A stretch of 64,000 bases of DNA from Saccharofermentans sp. (GCA_016292215.1 JAEFBB010000002.1:53327-117326); one strand, 5' to 3'. Shown: positions 50,037-60,749, numbered from the stretch's first letter. Notes: generated from the letters alone by a model not told the origin. Program-made: numbers and translations.

Positions 50037-51326
50037 TCAGGCCGTTTCATGAGCGGGCATCGAGAACTTAAACTCCGTTCCGTTATCATCGCTCGTACAG
50101 CCGTAATCTGCCTTGTGTGCATCTAAGATACTCTTTACGACCGAAAGCCCGACTCCGCTGCTGCTCATCCTGTCAGTCCTTGCCTTATCTGTCGTATAGA
50201 AGATATCCCAGATCTTGTCTTGCTCCTTTTTTTCTATCTTAGCACCATCATTGATGATGCCAAACTCTATTTTACGGCCGTTCCTGTCAAGCCGGATCCT
50301 GATTATATGATCGCAATATTTTATTGCATTCGACATGAAGTTGCTTATAACCATATTCATCATGTCAGGATCGGCAAATACAGTATAAGGCTTCTCGTCA
50401 CGGGTAAAGGCGACGGTGATATTCCTTTCACGGATCAATTCGCTGTTCCTGCCGATTATATCCTCCGTCAGCATCTTCAGGTCAACGGCTTTCCGATTAA
50501 GCATACCACTGCCTTCTTTGATCTTAGATACATCGAGGAGCTTGCCCACCATGTCCGACATGTGATCGACTTCGTTTATGACCCTTTTCGAATAATCCTT
50601 ACGGCGGTCTTCATCAAAATAATCCCAGTTCTCAACGGTTGCTTTTGTAACAGCAAGAGGGGTCTTCAGCTCATGCGCGATGCCTCTTGTAAGCTTCTGG
50701 TTCCTGATCTCATAGTTCATCTGGTTTTTGTAGAGCATGACGAACGATACCACGATCAAAGTCTCAAGGATGATAAATCCCAAAAGCATGAATATATAAG
50801 TCAATGCATTGGTCTTAAGCACGCTTGCAAAGGGTTTTCCAGCGATGCAGTAAGAAACGTGCAGATCACCTTCTCCAGCCGTACAGATCAGCACCGAGGT
50901 TGAAGTAAATATGCCTTTTTTTACTTCGGCACCGAAATATTCTTTATAAGTCTTTTCCCCTTCAATGCCTGCCTTGCGCGCCAGATTATTAAGCTTTTCA
51001 ATTTCAGCATCGCCTTTGTGTATTCCCTGCTCAAAAGAATCCAGGATAACCTCTCCGCTGTTAACATCCGTTATCGAAGAATAAAAACCCGTGCAATCCG
51101 CATATTCATATGTGAGATAGCGATCCCATGATCTGATTACCTGGTGTTCCAACTGTCCGTCAGTGTTATCCGCATGATAATCGATGTTTGCTGTAATAAA
51201 TGGCCGATTGAACCGCAAATTATAATCAGCAATTTTATTCTTTGAATAAACAAAAAAAGTAATCGAGAACGCCAGCAACACCAGAATGGAGAATATTGTT
51301 CCGTATCTTATATATTGTTTCTTCAT
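50037..51326 (-). CDS. Sensor histidine kinase (canonical H-box)
   Basis: 'LTRGIAHELKTPLAVTK' with His218; N-box 'NFMSNAIKY'; 'SSGVGLSVVKSIL'. Confidence 0.95.
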   Translation of the reverse strand: MKKQYIRYGTIFSILVLLAFSITFFVYSKNKIADYNLRFNRPFITANIDYHADNTDGQLEHQVIRSWDRYLTYEYADCTGFYSSITDVNSGEVILDSFEQGIHKGDAEIEKLNNLARKAGIEGEKTYKEYFGAEVKKGIFTSTSVLICTAGEGDLHVSYCIAGKPFASVLKTNALTYIFMLLGFIILETLIVVSFVMLYKNQMNYEIRNQKLTRGIAHELKTPLAVTKATVENWDYFDEDRRKDYSKRVINEVDHMSDMVGKLLDVSKIKEGSGMLNRKAVDLKMLTEDIIGRNSELIRERNITVAFTRDEKPYTVFADPDMMNMVISNFMSNAIKYCDHIIRIRLDRNGRKIEFGIINDGAKIEKKEQDKIWDIFYTTDKARTDRMSSSGVGLSVVKSILDAHKADYGCTSDDNGTEFKFSMPAHETA

Positions 51327-52978
51327 TTTTCTTCCTCATATGCATCCATCGAGAACCAGAAATTCGTTCCTTTATAGCCGCTGTAACATGCGTATTTTGC
51401 TTTATGAGCATCAAGTATGCTCTTTACGACTGAAAGTCCCACGCCGCTGTTTCCTTCAGTTTCTTTTCTGCCTTTCCTGGTGTTGTAAAGAACATCCCAG
51501 ACTTTTTCCAGATCGGGTTTATCAATCTTAGCGCCGTCATTTGTGATGCTGAATTCTACTCTTTTTGCCGTCTTGCTCAGCCTGATCTTTATGGTGTGCT
51601 CGCAATACTTAATGGCGTTTGTCATGAAGTTATTTATAACGATGTACATCATCTCGAGATCTGCATATACAGGATATTCTTCCGCTTTGTCATCGCATTC
51701 GATCGTCAAATCAATATCCTTTTTCCTTATTGATTCCAAGTTTCTTTTCTTAATGTTTTTGGTAAGAAGCAGAAGATCGACATCTTCCCTGTTAAGCTTA
51801 ACGCTGCCTTCTTGAACTTTAGACAATTCAAGGAGTCTCGTGACCAGAGATGACATATGATCAACTTCAGATATAATCTTTTCTGAATACTCGGGGCGCT
51901 TGTCTTCATCTACGTTTTCCCAGTTATTAAGGTATTCCCTGGTTACAGCCAAAGGACCCTGAAGATCATATGCGATGCCTTTCGTAAGCTTTTCGCTCCT
52001 TAATTCAAACCTCTTCTGATTAAGGTAGAGTTTTCTTACAGCAAAGATTATGACTGCTTCTACCAAAACGAGTGCCAGGAATGACAGAATATAGATAATT
52101 AAGTGGTCCCTGATGACGAGCTGAAGCGGATTTATTACAAAACAATAAGTAACTATGTAATGACCTTTATCGAAAACATAGATTTCAGTACAAGTCGTAG
52201 TGAAAATGCCTTCCTTGACATCAACACCTGCAGGTGCATCTCCATTTAAGTGCTTGTCAACATACGCATCACTTATCTTATGAGCTTTTCTGTTTATCCC
52301 GGAATCTCCGCCAAAGCTATGGTATTCTATCTCATCAATCCTGACGATCCATTCTTCATAAGGAACGTTTTCAACTTTATTAACGACACCGGGCGTTGCG
52401 ATATTAAACGACTTAACCTCAGTATCATACGTATAAGACAGCAGGCCTCCGTATATGAATCTGTCATCGCATCTTGCTCCCTTTATCGAGACTTCATTAT
52501 TGACCGGGTTTCTGAGATCTGAAACTTCGTCCGGTGTAAGCGACAGCGGTTCTTCAAAAAATATATAACGTGAATCACCGGGAACCAGCTGAGTTGATTT
52601 TTCTTCATATCTTTCCGGAGAATCCTCTATAACCTCGATCTCTATCTCGCCATAATAACGGACTATAAAAAAGTCCTGAGATTCGAACAACACAGTGTCC
52701 TTATTGGTATCAACAATGGAAGAGTAAAAACCGACATCGTTATTCATGTAAGACAGGTATTCCCATGTTAATACCGTATTGCCTACAATAGGTTTCAGTT
52801 CTTTAAAACTTGAATTATCCGGATTCCCCATATATGTATAGGGCAAAAGCGAAATGTTACGCAATCCGTCATTTAATTCATCGATCTTTTTCTTGGAATA
52901 AAACGAGATTGCTGCCAGAAAAATAAGCAGCGCTGCAAGACAATAAATTATTCCGAAGCTTAAATAATTCTTTTTCAT
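51323..52978 (-). CDS. Histidine-kinase-like protein lacking the phosphoacceptor His (H to Y)
   Basis: Paralog of the 50037 gene; H-box reads 'LTKGIAYDLQGPLAVTR' (TAT codon at 51968-51970); ATPase N- and G2-box retained ('NNFMTNAIKY', 'NSGVGLSVVKSIL'). Confidence 0.93.
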   Translation of the reverse strand: MKKNYLSFGIIYCLAALLIFLAAISFYSKKKIDELNDGLRNISLLPYTYMGNPDNSSFKELKPIVGNTVLTWEYLSYMNNDVGFYSSIVDTNKDTVLFESQDFFIVRYYGEIEIEVIEDSPERYEEKSTQLVPGDSRYIFFEEPLSLTPDEVSDLRNPVNNEVSIKGARCDDRFIYGGLLSYTYDTEVKSFNIATPGVVNKVENVPYEEWIVRIDEIEYHSFGGDSGINRKAHKISDAYVDKHLNGDAPAGVDVKEGIFTTTCTEIYVFDKGHYIVTYCFVINPLQLVIRDHLIIYILSFLALVLVEAVIIFAVRKLYLNQKRFELRSEKLTKGIAYDLQGPLAVTREYLNNWENVDEDKRPEYSEKIISEVDHMSSLVTRLLELSKVQEGSVKLNREDVDLLLLTKNIKKRNLESIRKKDIDLTIECDDKAEEYPVYADLEMMYIVINNFMTNAIKYCEHTIKIRLSKTAKRVEFSITNDGAKIDKPDLEKVWDVLYNTRKGRKETEGNSGVGLSVVKSILDAHKAKYACYSGYKGTNFWFSMDAYEEEK

Positions 52979-53059
52979 CTTTTTTCTTCCTTTCTACGAC
53001 TTCCGTCTTTGTTCATCGTGAGTATAGGAAAAAGATGTGACCTCTTTATGACCATCAGA

Positions 53060-54115
53060 TCAGTGAAGGATACCGGATAATCTCTCATCTGTTGAAAGAA
53101 GAGCTTTTGCCAGTTCTCTGTATTTTTCTTCATGTAGATATGTGTGACGGTGGGGCTTGATCGAAGGAGCCATGTCTATAGCATTGCTGAAATCCGAAGC
53201 CTTGAGCTCAAGAGTCGCGCAGTAATCCCAGAAGCCCGTCTTTGTAAATATCTCATCTACTCTCTTCCATCTGTGGTCCAATATCTTGCACATGATGTAT
53301 GTCGCGATACCTACCTGTACGCCGTGAAGCTGGGGGCGCTCCAAAAGCTGGTCCAAAGCGTGTGAGATAAGGTGCTCGGAGCCGCTCGTCGGCGCGCTCG
53401 ATCCTGCGATCTCATTGGCTACGCCGCTCATTGCAAGTGAATCAAGGAGTTCTTTGAGGAAGAGGTCTTCGCTGACAGATTCAAAAGGCGTTCTGACGAA
53501 TGAATTGACGGCCTTCTTGGCTACCATAAAAGCGAAATCATTTACTTCGTCATAGCCCATATCCTCTTCGTGCTGCCAGTCGTATGTGGACTGGATCTTC
53601 GCGACCATATCGCCGATGCCCGAATAAAGGAATCTTACAGGCGCGCTCTTGATGACATCGGTATCAACGAGGATGCCTGATGCCATCTTGGCAGGCAGTG
53701 ACTTTCTGTGTCCGTCAACGATAAGAGACGCGGAAGAACTTGAGAAACCGTCTGAAGAAGAACTCGTCGGAACGCTGATAAAAGGGATCCTCAGGATGTA
53801 TCCGATATACTTCGCGGCATCGATTACCTTGCCGCCGCCCATGCCGATAATGGCCTGCATTTTGTTGGGCAGCTCAAATGCCAGATTCGTAATATCAACG
53901 AAATCAACGGTATCCATTTCCTGATGGTGCAACACCTTGACGCCGGCTTTCTCGAAGGACTCGAAAACAGTACTGCCAAACATGTCGGTAAGACCGTTAC
54001 CAAAAAGGATCGTTACCTGCTCAATGCCTGCGTCTTTCAGGTATTCGCCGATGTTAGCCGTAACGCCGCGCTCGATCTTAAGGATTACCGGAATCGATAT
54101 TTCGTCTTTAGGCAT
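53060..54115 (-). CDS. sn-glycerol-1-phosphate dehydrogenase (AraM/EgsA-like)
   Basis: 'IIGMGGGKVIDAAKYIGYILRIPFISVPTSSSSDGFSSSSASL', 'SGSEHLISHALDQL...LHGVQVGIATY'. Confidence 0.9.
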   Translation of the reverse strand: MPKDEISIPVILKIERGVTANIGEYLKDAGIEQVTILFGNGLTDMFGSTVFESFEKAGVKVLHHQEMDTVDFVDITNLAFELPNKMQAIIGMGGGKVIDAAKYIGYILRIPFISVPTSSSSDGFSSSSASLIVDGHRKSLPAKMASGILVDTDVIKSAPVRFLYSGIGDMVAKIQSTYDWQHEEDMGYDEVNDFAFMVAKKAVNSFVRTPFESVSEDLFLKELLDSLAMSGVANEIAGSSAPTSGSEHLISHALDQLLERPQLHGVQVGIATYIMCKILDHRWKRVDEIFTKTGFWDYCATLELKASDFSNAIDMAPSIKPHRHTYLHEEKYRELAKALLSTDERLSGILH

Positions 54116-54129
54116 AGTATTTATCTCCT

Positions 54130-54810
54130 TTATCCGATTACTTCAGGAACCACTTTTATAAGCTCTGCAAAACTGTCAATAACAGGCACTTCGGTATTGA
54201 TCGTGCCAAAGCCGTATCTTGCGTGAATGAACGGAAGACCTGCCTTGTGAGTAGCATCATAGTCGCTCTGTATGTCGCCTACATAGCACGCAGCCGTAAG
54301 GTTATTGCGCTCTGCCATAAGCCTGATGTTCTCATCCTTTTGCAGGAAATTGTTGCCATAGCACTCGATATCCTCAACGAGGTCTTCGGGATTGCCGTAA
54401 GGAATATTGTAGTAACCCAGGAACGACTCGATATAGCCTTCCTGGCAGTTGCTTACGATGTAGATGTGATAACCCATCTCTTTAAGCTTTCTCCAAGTCT
54501 CGATGATGCCTTCATAAAGGATGCCGCCGTTTTCTCTTAAGTACTGATTCTCATAATTTTCACACGCGAATCTGAGCGCGTCTCTCTCAGGACCCTTCTC
54601 GGTGTAAGGGAACAACGTATCAGCAATAACATCCATGGGCTTGCCCATGACGCTCTGGATATCTTCTCTTGTGACGGACTTATCAGGATAACCAGCTTCA
54701 TGGATCTTCTCGGTCCAGGACTTCGCTACGTTCTCCGAAGAATCCCAGACGGTGCCGTCCATATCAAAAATAATGCCTTTTTTCTCAGTCATGTTTTTAA
54801 CCTTATCCAA
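54130..54810 (-). CDS. HAD family hydrolase (phosphoglycolate-phosphatase-like)
   Basis: 'GIIFDMDGTVWDSSENVAKSW', 'IYIVSNCQEGYIE', 'YVGDIQSDYDATHKAGLPFIHARYGFG'. Confidence 0.92.
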   Translation of the reverse strand: MDKVKNMTEKKGIIFDMDGTVWDSSENVAKSWTEKIHEAGYPDKSVTREDIQSVMGKPMDVIADTLFPYTEKGPERDALRFACENYENQYLRENGGILYEGIIETWRKLKEMGYHIYIVSNCQEGYIESFLGYYNIPYGNPEDLVEDIECYGNNFLQKDENIRLMAERNNLTAACYVGDIQSDYDATHKAGLPFIHARYGFGTINTEVPVIDSFAELIKVVPEVIG

Positions 54811-54932
54811 TTGTTAATTAGCCTATTATACCCCCATTATTAAATTCTGTTGACTTTTATAATCGCATTAGGTGATAATGCAGGCATAGCAGGAACAGGC
54901 AAGCGCATTTACATATTTCGCGAGGTACCCAT

Positions 54933-55877
54933 ATGTATGTAGTATTTTTGTTCGTAGCCGCCCTATTATTTTTCATCGCTGACCGCAAGCTCCGCGCGGC
55001 ATTCATTCCCGGAATCTTAATAACGATCACAGCATGTTACGGATTCGTATACAGATGCATTTTGCTCTTTGTTAATCAGAACATGAGATTGGCCTTGTCT
55101 CCGAGATCGATCTTTGGAACTCCGTCAGGCCGCGCTATCGTTATAATCTGCTTAACTTTACTCGTCTCGGCATTATGTTGCTTCGCTTTGCTGTCTTTGG
55201 GCAAGCTTTTATCAGCAGCGATCTTCAAAGCATCAAAAGACGGAAAAGGATCCAGCATCTTAGCCCGCATCTTCTGCATCATCGGCGGAGCTCTTCTGCT
55301 CCCGTTCGGCGGATATTTCATGTATCTTAGAAATTTCGTAGCAAGACCCGCCGGCCGGGCAGCTATAAATCTCGTTCGTTTTCTCGGGGCACCGGGTTTT
55401 GCAAAATATAATTCAAACGTAATCTACGGATGTTTATTGATCGCGCTTGGCATAGTATTGATCATCCTGTTCTGCACACCTGTTTTCCGCGCCAAGCAGT
55501 TAAAGGCAGCGGATCCTTCCGCCCAGCCGTTAAAGCTTAGGACCGGTATGTCCACCACAGGAATCATCTTATCCTGCCTCGGAAATGCCGGCGTCCTCAT
55601 CACTGCGCTTGTAGGCCTCATCTCCTGGCATGAGGTGTTTTTCTTTAACGGATACGGATACACTAAGGTCCTCTGCATATTGTTCCTTTTACTTATGATC
55701 TTAGGACTTACCTTCATATCTATGGGACTTTATAAGATCGTTGTAAAAGGACAGCTCAAGAACCACAAGGGCCGCATGATCTTCTCCCTGATCCTGATAG
55801 GATTAACTTTTATAGATTGTTTCTGTCTGATATCAAACGCTCACAAATTCGCTGGGATAGCATTTGCTTTCAGATAA
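54933..55877 (+). CDS. Multi-pass membrane protein, unknown function (paralog of 56298-57395)
   Basis: 314 aa; 'MYVVFLFVAALLFFIADRKLRAAFIPGILITI...'. Confidence 0.75.
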   Translation: MYVVFLFVAALLFFIADRKLRAAFIPGILITITACYGFVYRCILLFVNQNMRLALSPRSIFGTPSGRAIVIICLTLLVSALCCFALLSLGKLLSAAIFKASKDGKGSSILARIFCIIGGALLLPFGGYFMYLRNFVARPAGRAAINLVRFLGAPGFAKYNSNVIYGCLLIALGIVLIILFCTPVFRAKQLKAADPSAQPLKLRTGMSTTGIILSCLGNAGVLITALVGLISWHEVFFFNGYGYTKVLCILFLLLMILGLTFISMGLYKIVVKGQLKNHKGRMIFSLILIGLTFIDCFCLISNAHKFAGIAFAFR

Positions 55878-55965
55878 ACTGACACGGAATTTCCGAAAAC
55901 ATCAAACGCCAGTCTTTTCGACAAGTGATATAATTCAGTTATAAATCTTAAACGGAGGTACCCAT

Positions 55966-56139
55966 ATGGATATTGACATCAACAAGGCAAAAGATGCTGC
56001 ACAGGATGCATTGGAGAAGGTCACAAAGGACGAGAAGAGCAAGAAAGCTGCTAACGACGTCATCGAGACCGTAGAGAAGAAGATCAATGTAGATCTTCCC
56101 GATGTTGATACTATTGCTGGTGCTTTAGGCAAGAAGTAA
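55966..56139 (+). CDS. Small 57-aa charged, predicted helical protein
   Basis: GGAGG RBS then ATG; MDIDINKAKDAAQDALEKVTKDEKSKKAANDVIETVEKKINVDLPDVDTIAGALGKK*; followed by a terminator hairpin. Below the track's length cutoff. Confidence 0.75.
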   Translation: MDIDINKAKDAAQDALEKVTKDEKSKKAANDVIETVEKKINVDLPDVDTIAGALGKK

Positions 56140-56158
56140 TCACTACTACAGCTTTTAG

Positions 56159-56195
56159 CTAAGGGGTTATCTCGTATGGGATAACCCTTTTTTAT
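56159..56195 (+). terminator. Terminator after 57-aa ORF
   Basis: AAGGGGTTATC-TCGTATG-GGATAACCCTTTTTTATTT. Confidence 0.85.
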
Positions 56196-56297
56196 TTGTT
56201 GAAAAACCGGGGCGTAATATAGCATTGACATTTAAAACAAAATAGAAGAGTATTATCTTGTAAGTATAGGAACACTTTTCATTCTTTTGGGGGAGGA

Positions 56298-57395
56298 ATG
56301 ATCATGGTCTATTGTATTCTCTTTGCTGCCGCTTTTATGTTTTTTATCCTTGACCGCAAGATCCGTTTTGCGGTTATACCAGGAACTGTCGTAACATTTT
56401 TAAGCTGGTTAGGGCTTATCAGATATGCCTATGGTATATCCAGAGAAAGGCCTATGGATTTTTACTTCAATTTTCCTAATCAGAAAATAATGACCTATGT
56501 CTCTTTCGTTTCTCCGGCAGTCTTGATCATATGTTTTGCGCTCATAAGCACGCTTGCTTTATCTGCCATGGGAAAGAACATCGGCAGGTACTTTTTTGAT
56601 CCTTCGAAAAACACAGACAAAACAGGAAAGACAGCAAAGCTTTGGTGCATTATTTCTTCTGCTGTTGTTACAGCAGCAAGCATACTTTATCTGGTATTAT
56701 ATTCACTCAAATCCAATCTGTCACATCCCGCATCAAACGCTGTTAAGCGTTTCTCTATGTTTTACGGAATACCACCCGTTCCCAAAGCAAAGATGGGTCT
56801 TTTTATTACGTTATTCGTCACCCTGCTGGTATTAAGCATCGCTTATATCATTCTGTTATGCATTAACCGCACAATGATCAGAGAGATCTCCGCAAACGGC
56901 GGTGCTACTAAGACAGAAACAGCCGGCTCACAGTTAAAAGCGGGAATCATTTTAGCTTGCGCGGGTAATGTTGTCATATGGACCGCAGCATTCATCAGTC
57001 TTAATTACGTGAGACACATAATCTTCTTTTGGGGCAAAGAACTTGGATATCTGAGTATCATAGGCCTTATCCTTTGCCTTGTGGGAGAGATACTTCTCAT
57101 CATAAGATTGAATAAAAAGTCTTCGAAGATACCGGTATCAAGCCTTGCAATATCTTCAGCACTTCTTGTTATTACTGTCACTGACCAGTACCTGGTCTCT
57201 ATACCTTTAGTCAGTTATCTGGTCTCATTTTTCAGAAGCTTATACTCATACCGGATAATTGATTATTACTGGCTCTACAGGATCGCCCCCGGTCTGATCA
57301 CAGGCATAGATACAGTATTATTAGCCCTTTTAACTGCCGGCACGGTAATCACGCTCAAGTTCCTGATTTCTTCATCTTCCAAAAAGAAGATCTGA
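56298..57395 (+). CDS. Multi-pass membrane protein, unknown function (paralog of 54933-55877)
   Basis: 365 aa; 'CILFAAAFMFFILDRKIRFAVIPGTVVTFL' aligns with the 54933 protein N-terminus. Confidence 0.75.
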   Translation: MIMVYCILFAAAFMFFILDRKIRFAVIPGTVVTFLSWLGLIRYAYGISRERPMDFYFNFPNQKIMTYVSFVSPAVLIICFALISTLALSAMGKNIGRYFFDPSKNTDKTGKTAKLWCIISSAVVTAASILYLVLYSLKSNLSHPASNAVKRFSMFYGIPPVPKAKMGLFITLFVTLLVLSIAYIILLCINRTMIREISANGGATKTETAGSQLKAGIILACAGNVVIWTAAFISLNYVRHIIFFWGKELGYLSIIGLILCLVGEILLIIRLNKKSSKIPVSSLAISSALLVITVTDQYLVSIPLVSYLVSFFRSLYSYRIIDYYWLYRIAPGLITGIDTVLLALLTAGTVITLKFLISSSSKKKI

Positions 57396-57415
57396 TCATG
57401 TTTTCAGAATAAAAG

Positions 57416-57456
57416 AAGTCCCGTTCACTTCTTGTGAGCGGGACTTTTTCTTTTCT
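57416..57456. terminator. Bidirectional terminator between convergent genes
   Basis: AAGTCCCGTTCACTTCTTGTGAGCGGGACTTTTTC, A-rich upstream. Confidence 0.75.
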
Positions 57457-58318
57457 TTATGTGATTGCCTACGATCTCCGAGACATCTGAGATCGTCATA
57501 AAAGCAGACACGTCCGCATCGTTAATAATCTTCTTTATCGCAGGCACTTCGACTCTTGTTATGACGCAATAAAGCACGGTCTTCTTGCCGTTGCTGACCA
57601 TTCCCTTACCTTCCATCTGCGTGCATGTGCGGCCGAGCTGCGAGTAGATCTTATCCGCAATATCCTTGCCATGATCAGTAATTATCATGACGGACTTGCC
57701 CTGCTCCATACCATTCTCGACGATGTCTATGATCTTCGATGTGATGAAGTATGTAAGGAGCGAATAGAGCGCTCTGTCAGGTCCGAAGAGGAAGCCTGCT
57801 ACCGTATAGATGATAATGTTGAAGAAGAGGACTATCTGTCCTACGGAGAATTCCGTGTGGTGCGACAACAGCATTGCAACGATCTCCGTGCCGTCCAGGC
57901 ATCCGCCGTATCTTAAGATGAGGCCTACGCCGATTCCAAGCAAAACTCCGCCAAATACGACTACGAGGATCTCCTGCTCCGTTACCGCCTTCATGTGCTC
58001 GAAAACACCAAGGAATGTCGAGAATATGACCATCGCGTAGATCGCCTTAACCAGGAACCTCATGCCCAAGCGCTTAAAGCCTATGATCATAAAAGGAATA
58101 TTCAAAACGATCGTAAGTATGCCCAGAGGGATCCCGGAGAGCTGGCTTATGATCATCGAGATACCGACCACGCCGCCGTCAAGTATCGTAAACGGCACGA
58201 GGAATTCCTCCAGCGCGAAAGCAGCGATGACAGCGCCCACAGTGATCATAAACAGCGGTGCTATCCACTGCTTAAAGACAATGTTAAACGTAACAGGCTG
58301 TGCTTTTCCGGTCGGCAT
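57425..58318 (-). CDS. YitT family membrane protein (with DUF2179)
   Basis: 'FALEEFLVPFTILDGGVVGISMIISQLSGIPLGILTIVLNIPF', C-terminal 'KSVMIITDHGKDIADKIYSQLGRTCTQMEGKGMVSN'; start MPTGKAQ at 58318. Confidence 0.93.
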   Translation of the reverse strand: MPTGKAQPVTFNIVFKQWIAPLFMITVGAVIAAFALEEFLVPFTILDGGVVGISMIISQLSGIPLGILTIVLNIPFMIIGFKRLGMRFLVKAIYAMVIFSTFLGVFEHMKAVTEQEILVVVFGGVLLGIGVGLILRYGGCLDGTEIVAMLLSHHTEFSVGQIVLFFNIIIYTVAGFLFGPDRALYSLLTYFITSKIIDIVENGMEQGKSVMIITDHGKDIADKIYSQLGRTCTQMEGKGMVSNGKKTVLYCVITRVEVPAIKKIINDADVSAFMTISDVSEIVGNHIKKRKSPAHKK

Positions 58319-58361
58319 ATGATCTGTAATAAGGGGCGCCTGATGACGCCCCGTTAATCTC

Positions 58362-60659
58362 TTATTTCTGGCGGTTGAAATTGATGAGGCATCCGTCAAG
58401 GATTATCTGGCGCTCACGGTCAGTGAGATCTCCCAAAGTCAGTGTGAACTCTGTTGTCTCATTGCCCTTGATCGCAATGGCCTTGATGGTGTCAGCCTTT
58501 GTCTCGACTGCGTTTCTGATGCCGGGCAGGAGAATGTAATCGAGGTTCTTAAAAGGCAGGTCACCCTTCTCGATGATGAAAGGCAGCATACCCCAGTTGA
58601 TAAGATTGGATCTGTAACGCTTTGTAGCATACTCGTTAGCGATGTTAGCCCATCCGCCAAGTACCTTCTGGCAGGAAGCAGCCTGCTCTCTTGCAGAACC
58701 GTCACCGGGCTTAACCGCGAAGATAACTGAACCGAATCCGATGATCTTAGTGTCAGCCTTTTCGAAAGGTACGATAGTCTTAACAACCTGCATAACATCG
58801 TGGAGGCCTTCTACTGCCTGGCAAGCGTGCTCGCCGTTAACCAGTGCCGTCTCAGCCTTCTGGATGTTCTTAGCTCTGCCTACATACTCAGGATCCTTAC
58901 GTGAGAGCGTGAACTCTGCAAGACCAAGAGGATTAGATCTGTAAGAAGATGTCTCGCCTGAAGGAATGAGCTCGTCTGTTGTAGTAACAGGATCGTGGAT
59001 CTCGGATACTACCTGGAGAACGAGGTTCTCAGGAAGTGCCTCCATCTTCGGCCAGTCCTTGATGTTAGGTCCGAACTGGATCTCTATATTAGGATCTGCA
59101 ACGCCCTTGGAATCGAAGACTCTGTTCTTATAGATCTTATCGTCGAATGTATAAGCGTAGTTATTGAGCTCGCCCGTGAACTCTGTAGCAGGTGTGAGAA
59201 CGCCCTTGTTTGCAGCTGTTGCGGCGATGGATCTTGCGTCCATGAGTGCAACGGAAGAGATCTGGCCGCTCTGAACCTTTGAGCCTTCTCTGTTCGGGAA
59301 GTTTCTTGTGGAGTGACGGATGGAGAAAGCGTTGTTCGCAGGTGTATCGCCTGCACCGAAGCAAGGTCCGCAGAATGCTGTCTTGAGGATAGCACCTGTC
59401 TCAAGGAGTGTTGCTGCAACGCCGTTTCTTACGAGCTCCATGTAGATAGGTGTTGAAGCAGGATAGATGGACATCGTGAACTTGTCTGCACCAATGTACT
59501 GTCCCTTCATGATGTCAGCTGCAGCGCAGATATTCTCGAATCCGCCGCCTGCGCATCCAGCGATGATACCCTGGTCTACCATGAGCTTGCCGCCCTGGAT
59601 CTTATCCTTAAGTGAATACTCGATCTTGTCGCCGAAAGAAACCTTTGCTCTCTCCTCTGTCTCAGCGATCATCTGCTCGAGATTTGCATTAACATACTCG
59701 ATCTCGTAAGCGATCGAAGGATGGAAAGGCATGGCGATCATAGGCTTGATCGTGGAGAGGTCAACAATAACTGCACCGTCATAGTATGTAACATCAGCAG
59801 GTGCGAGTTTCTTATAGTCGCCCTTTCTGCCGTGAATCTCAAAGAACTGCTCTGTCTTCTCATCTGTCTGCCAGATTGAAGAAAGGCATGTTGTCTCTGT
59901 TGTCATAACGTCGATGCCGATCCTGAAATCAGCCGAAAGGCTTGCAACACCGGGACCTACGAACTCCATTACCTTGTTCTTAACATAACCGGAATTAAAT
60001 ACCTTACCGATGATCGCAAGAGCAACGTCCTGAGGACCTACGCCCTTCATCGGCTCGCCTGTGAGGTAAATAGCGATTACGTCAGGCATCTTGATGTCAT
60101 ATGTCTGTGAGAGGAGCTGCTTAACGAGCTCAGGTCCGCCCTCACCCATAGCCATAGTACCGAGTGCACCATAACGTGTGTGTGAGTCAGAACCGAGGAT
60201 CATGCCGCCGCATGTAGCGAGCATCTCTCTTGCGTACTGGTGGATAACTGCCTGATGAGGAGGTACATAGATTCCGCCGTACTTCTTGGCAGCTGTAAGA
60301 CCGAACATGTGGTCATCTTCGTTGATCGTTCCGCCTACTGCGCAAAGTGAGTTGTGGCAGTTAGTGAGAACGTAAGGAATCGGGAACTTCTCAAGACCTG
60401 AAGCTCTTGCAGTCTGGATGATTCCTACATATGTGATGTCGTGTGAAGTCAGCTTATCGAACTTGATCTTAAGCTGATCCATGTTATCTGATGTGTTGTG
60501 ATCCTTAAGAATGCCGTAAGCGATCGTGCCATGCTTAGCCTGAACCTTGTCAGCTGCCTTACCTGACTTGGCAGCAACTGCCTCAGCAGCACCTGCCTGA
60601 TCTTCGATGAGTTCGACGCCATTAATGAGCCAAGCGCCGTTTTCGAGTGTGGAAATCAT
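58362..60659 (-). CDS. Aconitase-superfamily hydratase (YbhJ-like)
   Basis: '[29 protein letters not shown]', '[18 protein letters not shown]', '[15 protein letters not shown]'; start MISTLENG at 60659 preferred. Confidence 0.85.
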   Translation of the reverse strand: MISTLENGAWLINGVELIEDQAGAAEAVAAKSGKAADKVQAKHGTIAYGILKDHNTSDNMDQLKIKFDKLTSHDITYVGIIQTARASGLEKFPIPYVLTNCHNSLCAVGGTINEDDHMFGLTAAKKYGGIYVPPHQAVIHQYAREMLATCGGMILGSDSHTRYGALGTMAMGEGGPELVKQLLSQTYDIKMPDVIAIYLTGEPMKGVGPQDVALAIIGKVFNSGYVKNKVMEFVGPGVASLSADFRIGIDVMTTETTCLSSIWQTDEKTEQFFEIHGRKGDYKKLAPADVTYYDGAVIVDLSTIKPMIAMPFHPSIAYEIEYVNANLEQMIAETEERAKVSFGDKIEYSLKDKIQGGKLMVDQGIIAGCAGGGFENICAAADIMKGQYIGADKFTMSIYPASTPIYMELVRNGVAATLLETGAILKTAFCGPCFGAGDTPANNAFSIRHSTRNFPNREGSKVQSGQISSVALMDARSIAATAANKGVLTPATEFTGELNNYAYTFDDKIYKNRVFDSKGVADPNIEIQFGPNIKDWPKMEALPENLVLQVVSEIHDPVTTTDELIPSGETSSYRSNPLGLAEFTLSRKDPEYVGRAKNIQKAETALVNGEHACQAVEGLHDVMQVVKTIVPFEKADTKIIGFGSVIFAVKPGDGSAREQAASCQKVLGGWANIANEYATKRYRSNLINWGMLPFIIEKGDLPFKNLDYILLPGIRNAVETKADTIKAIAIKGNETTEFTLTLGDLTDRERQIILDGCLINFNRQK

Positions 60660-60749
60660 AGTAATTACCTCATTTATGCATAAATTACGCGGATAATTAT
60701 ACAAGTTAGAGGCTCTTTATTCAAATAATAAATAAGGCAAAAAGATGCC

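Noticed and set aside
55935-56231. 98-aa minus-strand ORF
   Set aside because: Antisense to the better supported 57-aa ORF and spans its terminator.
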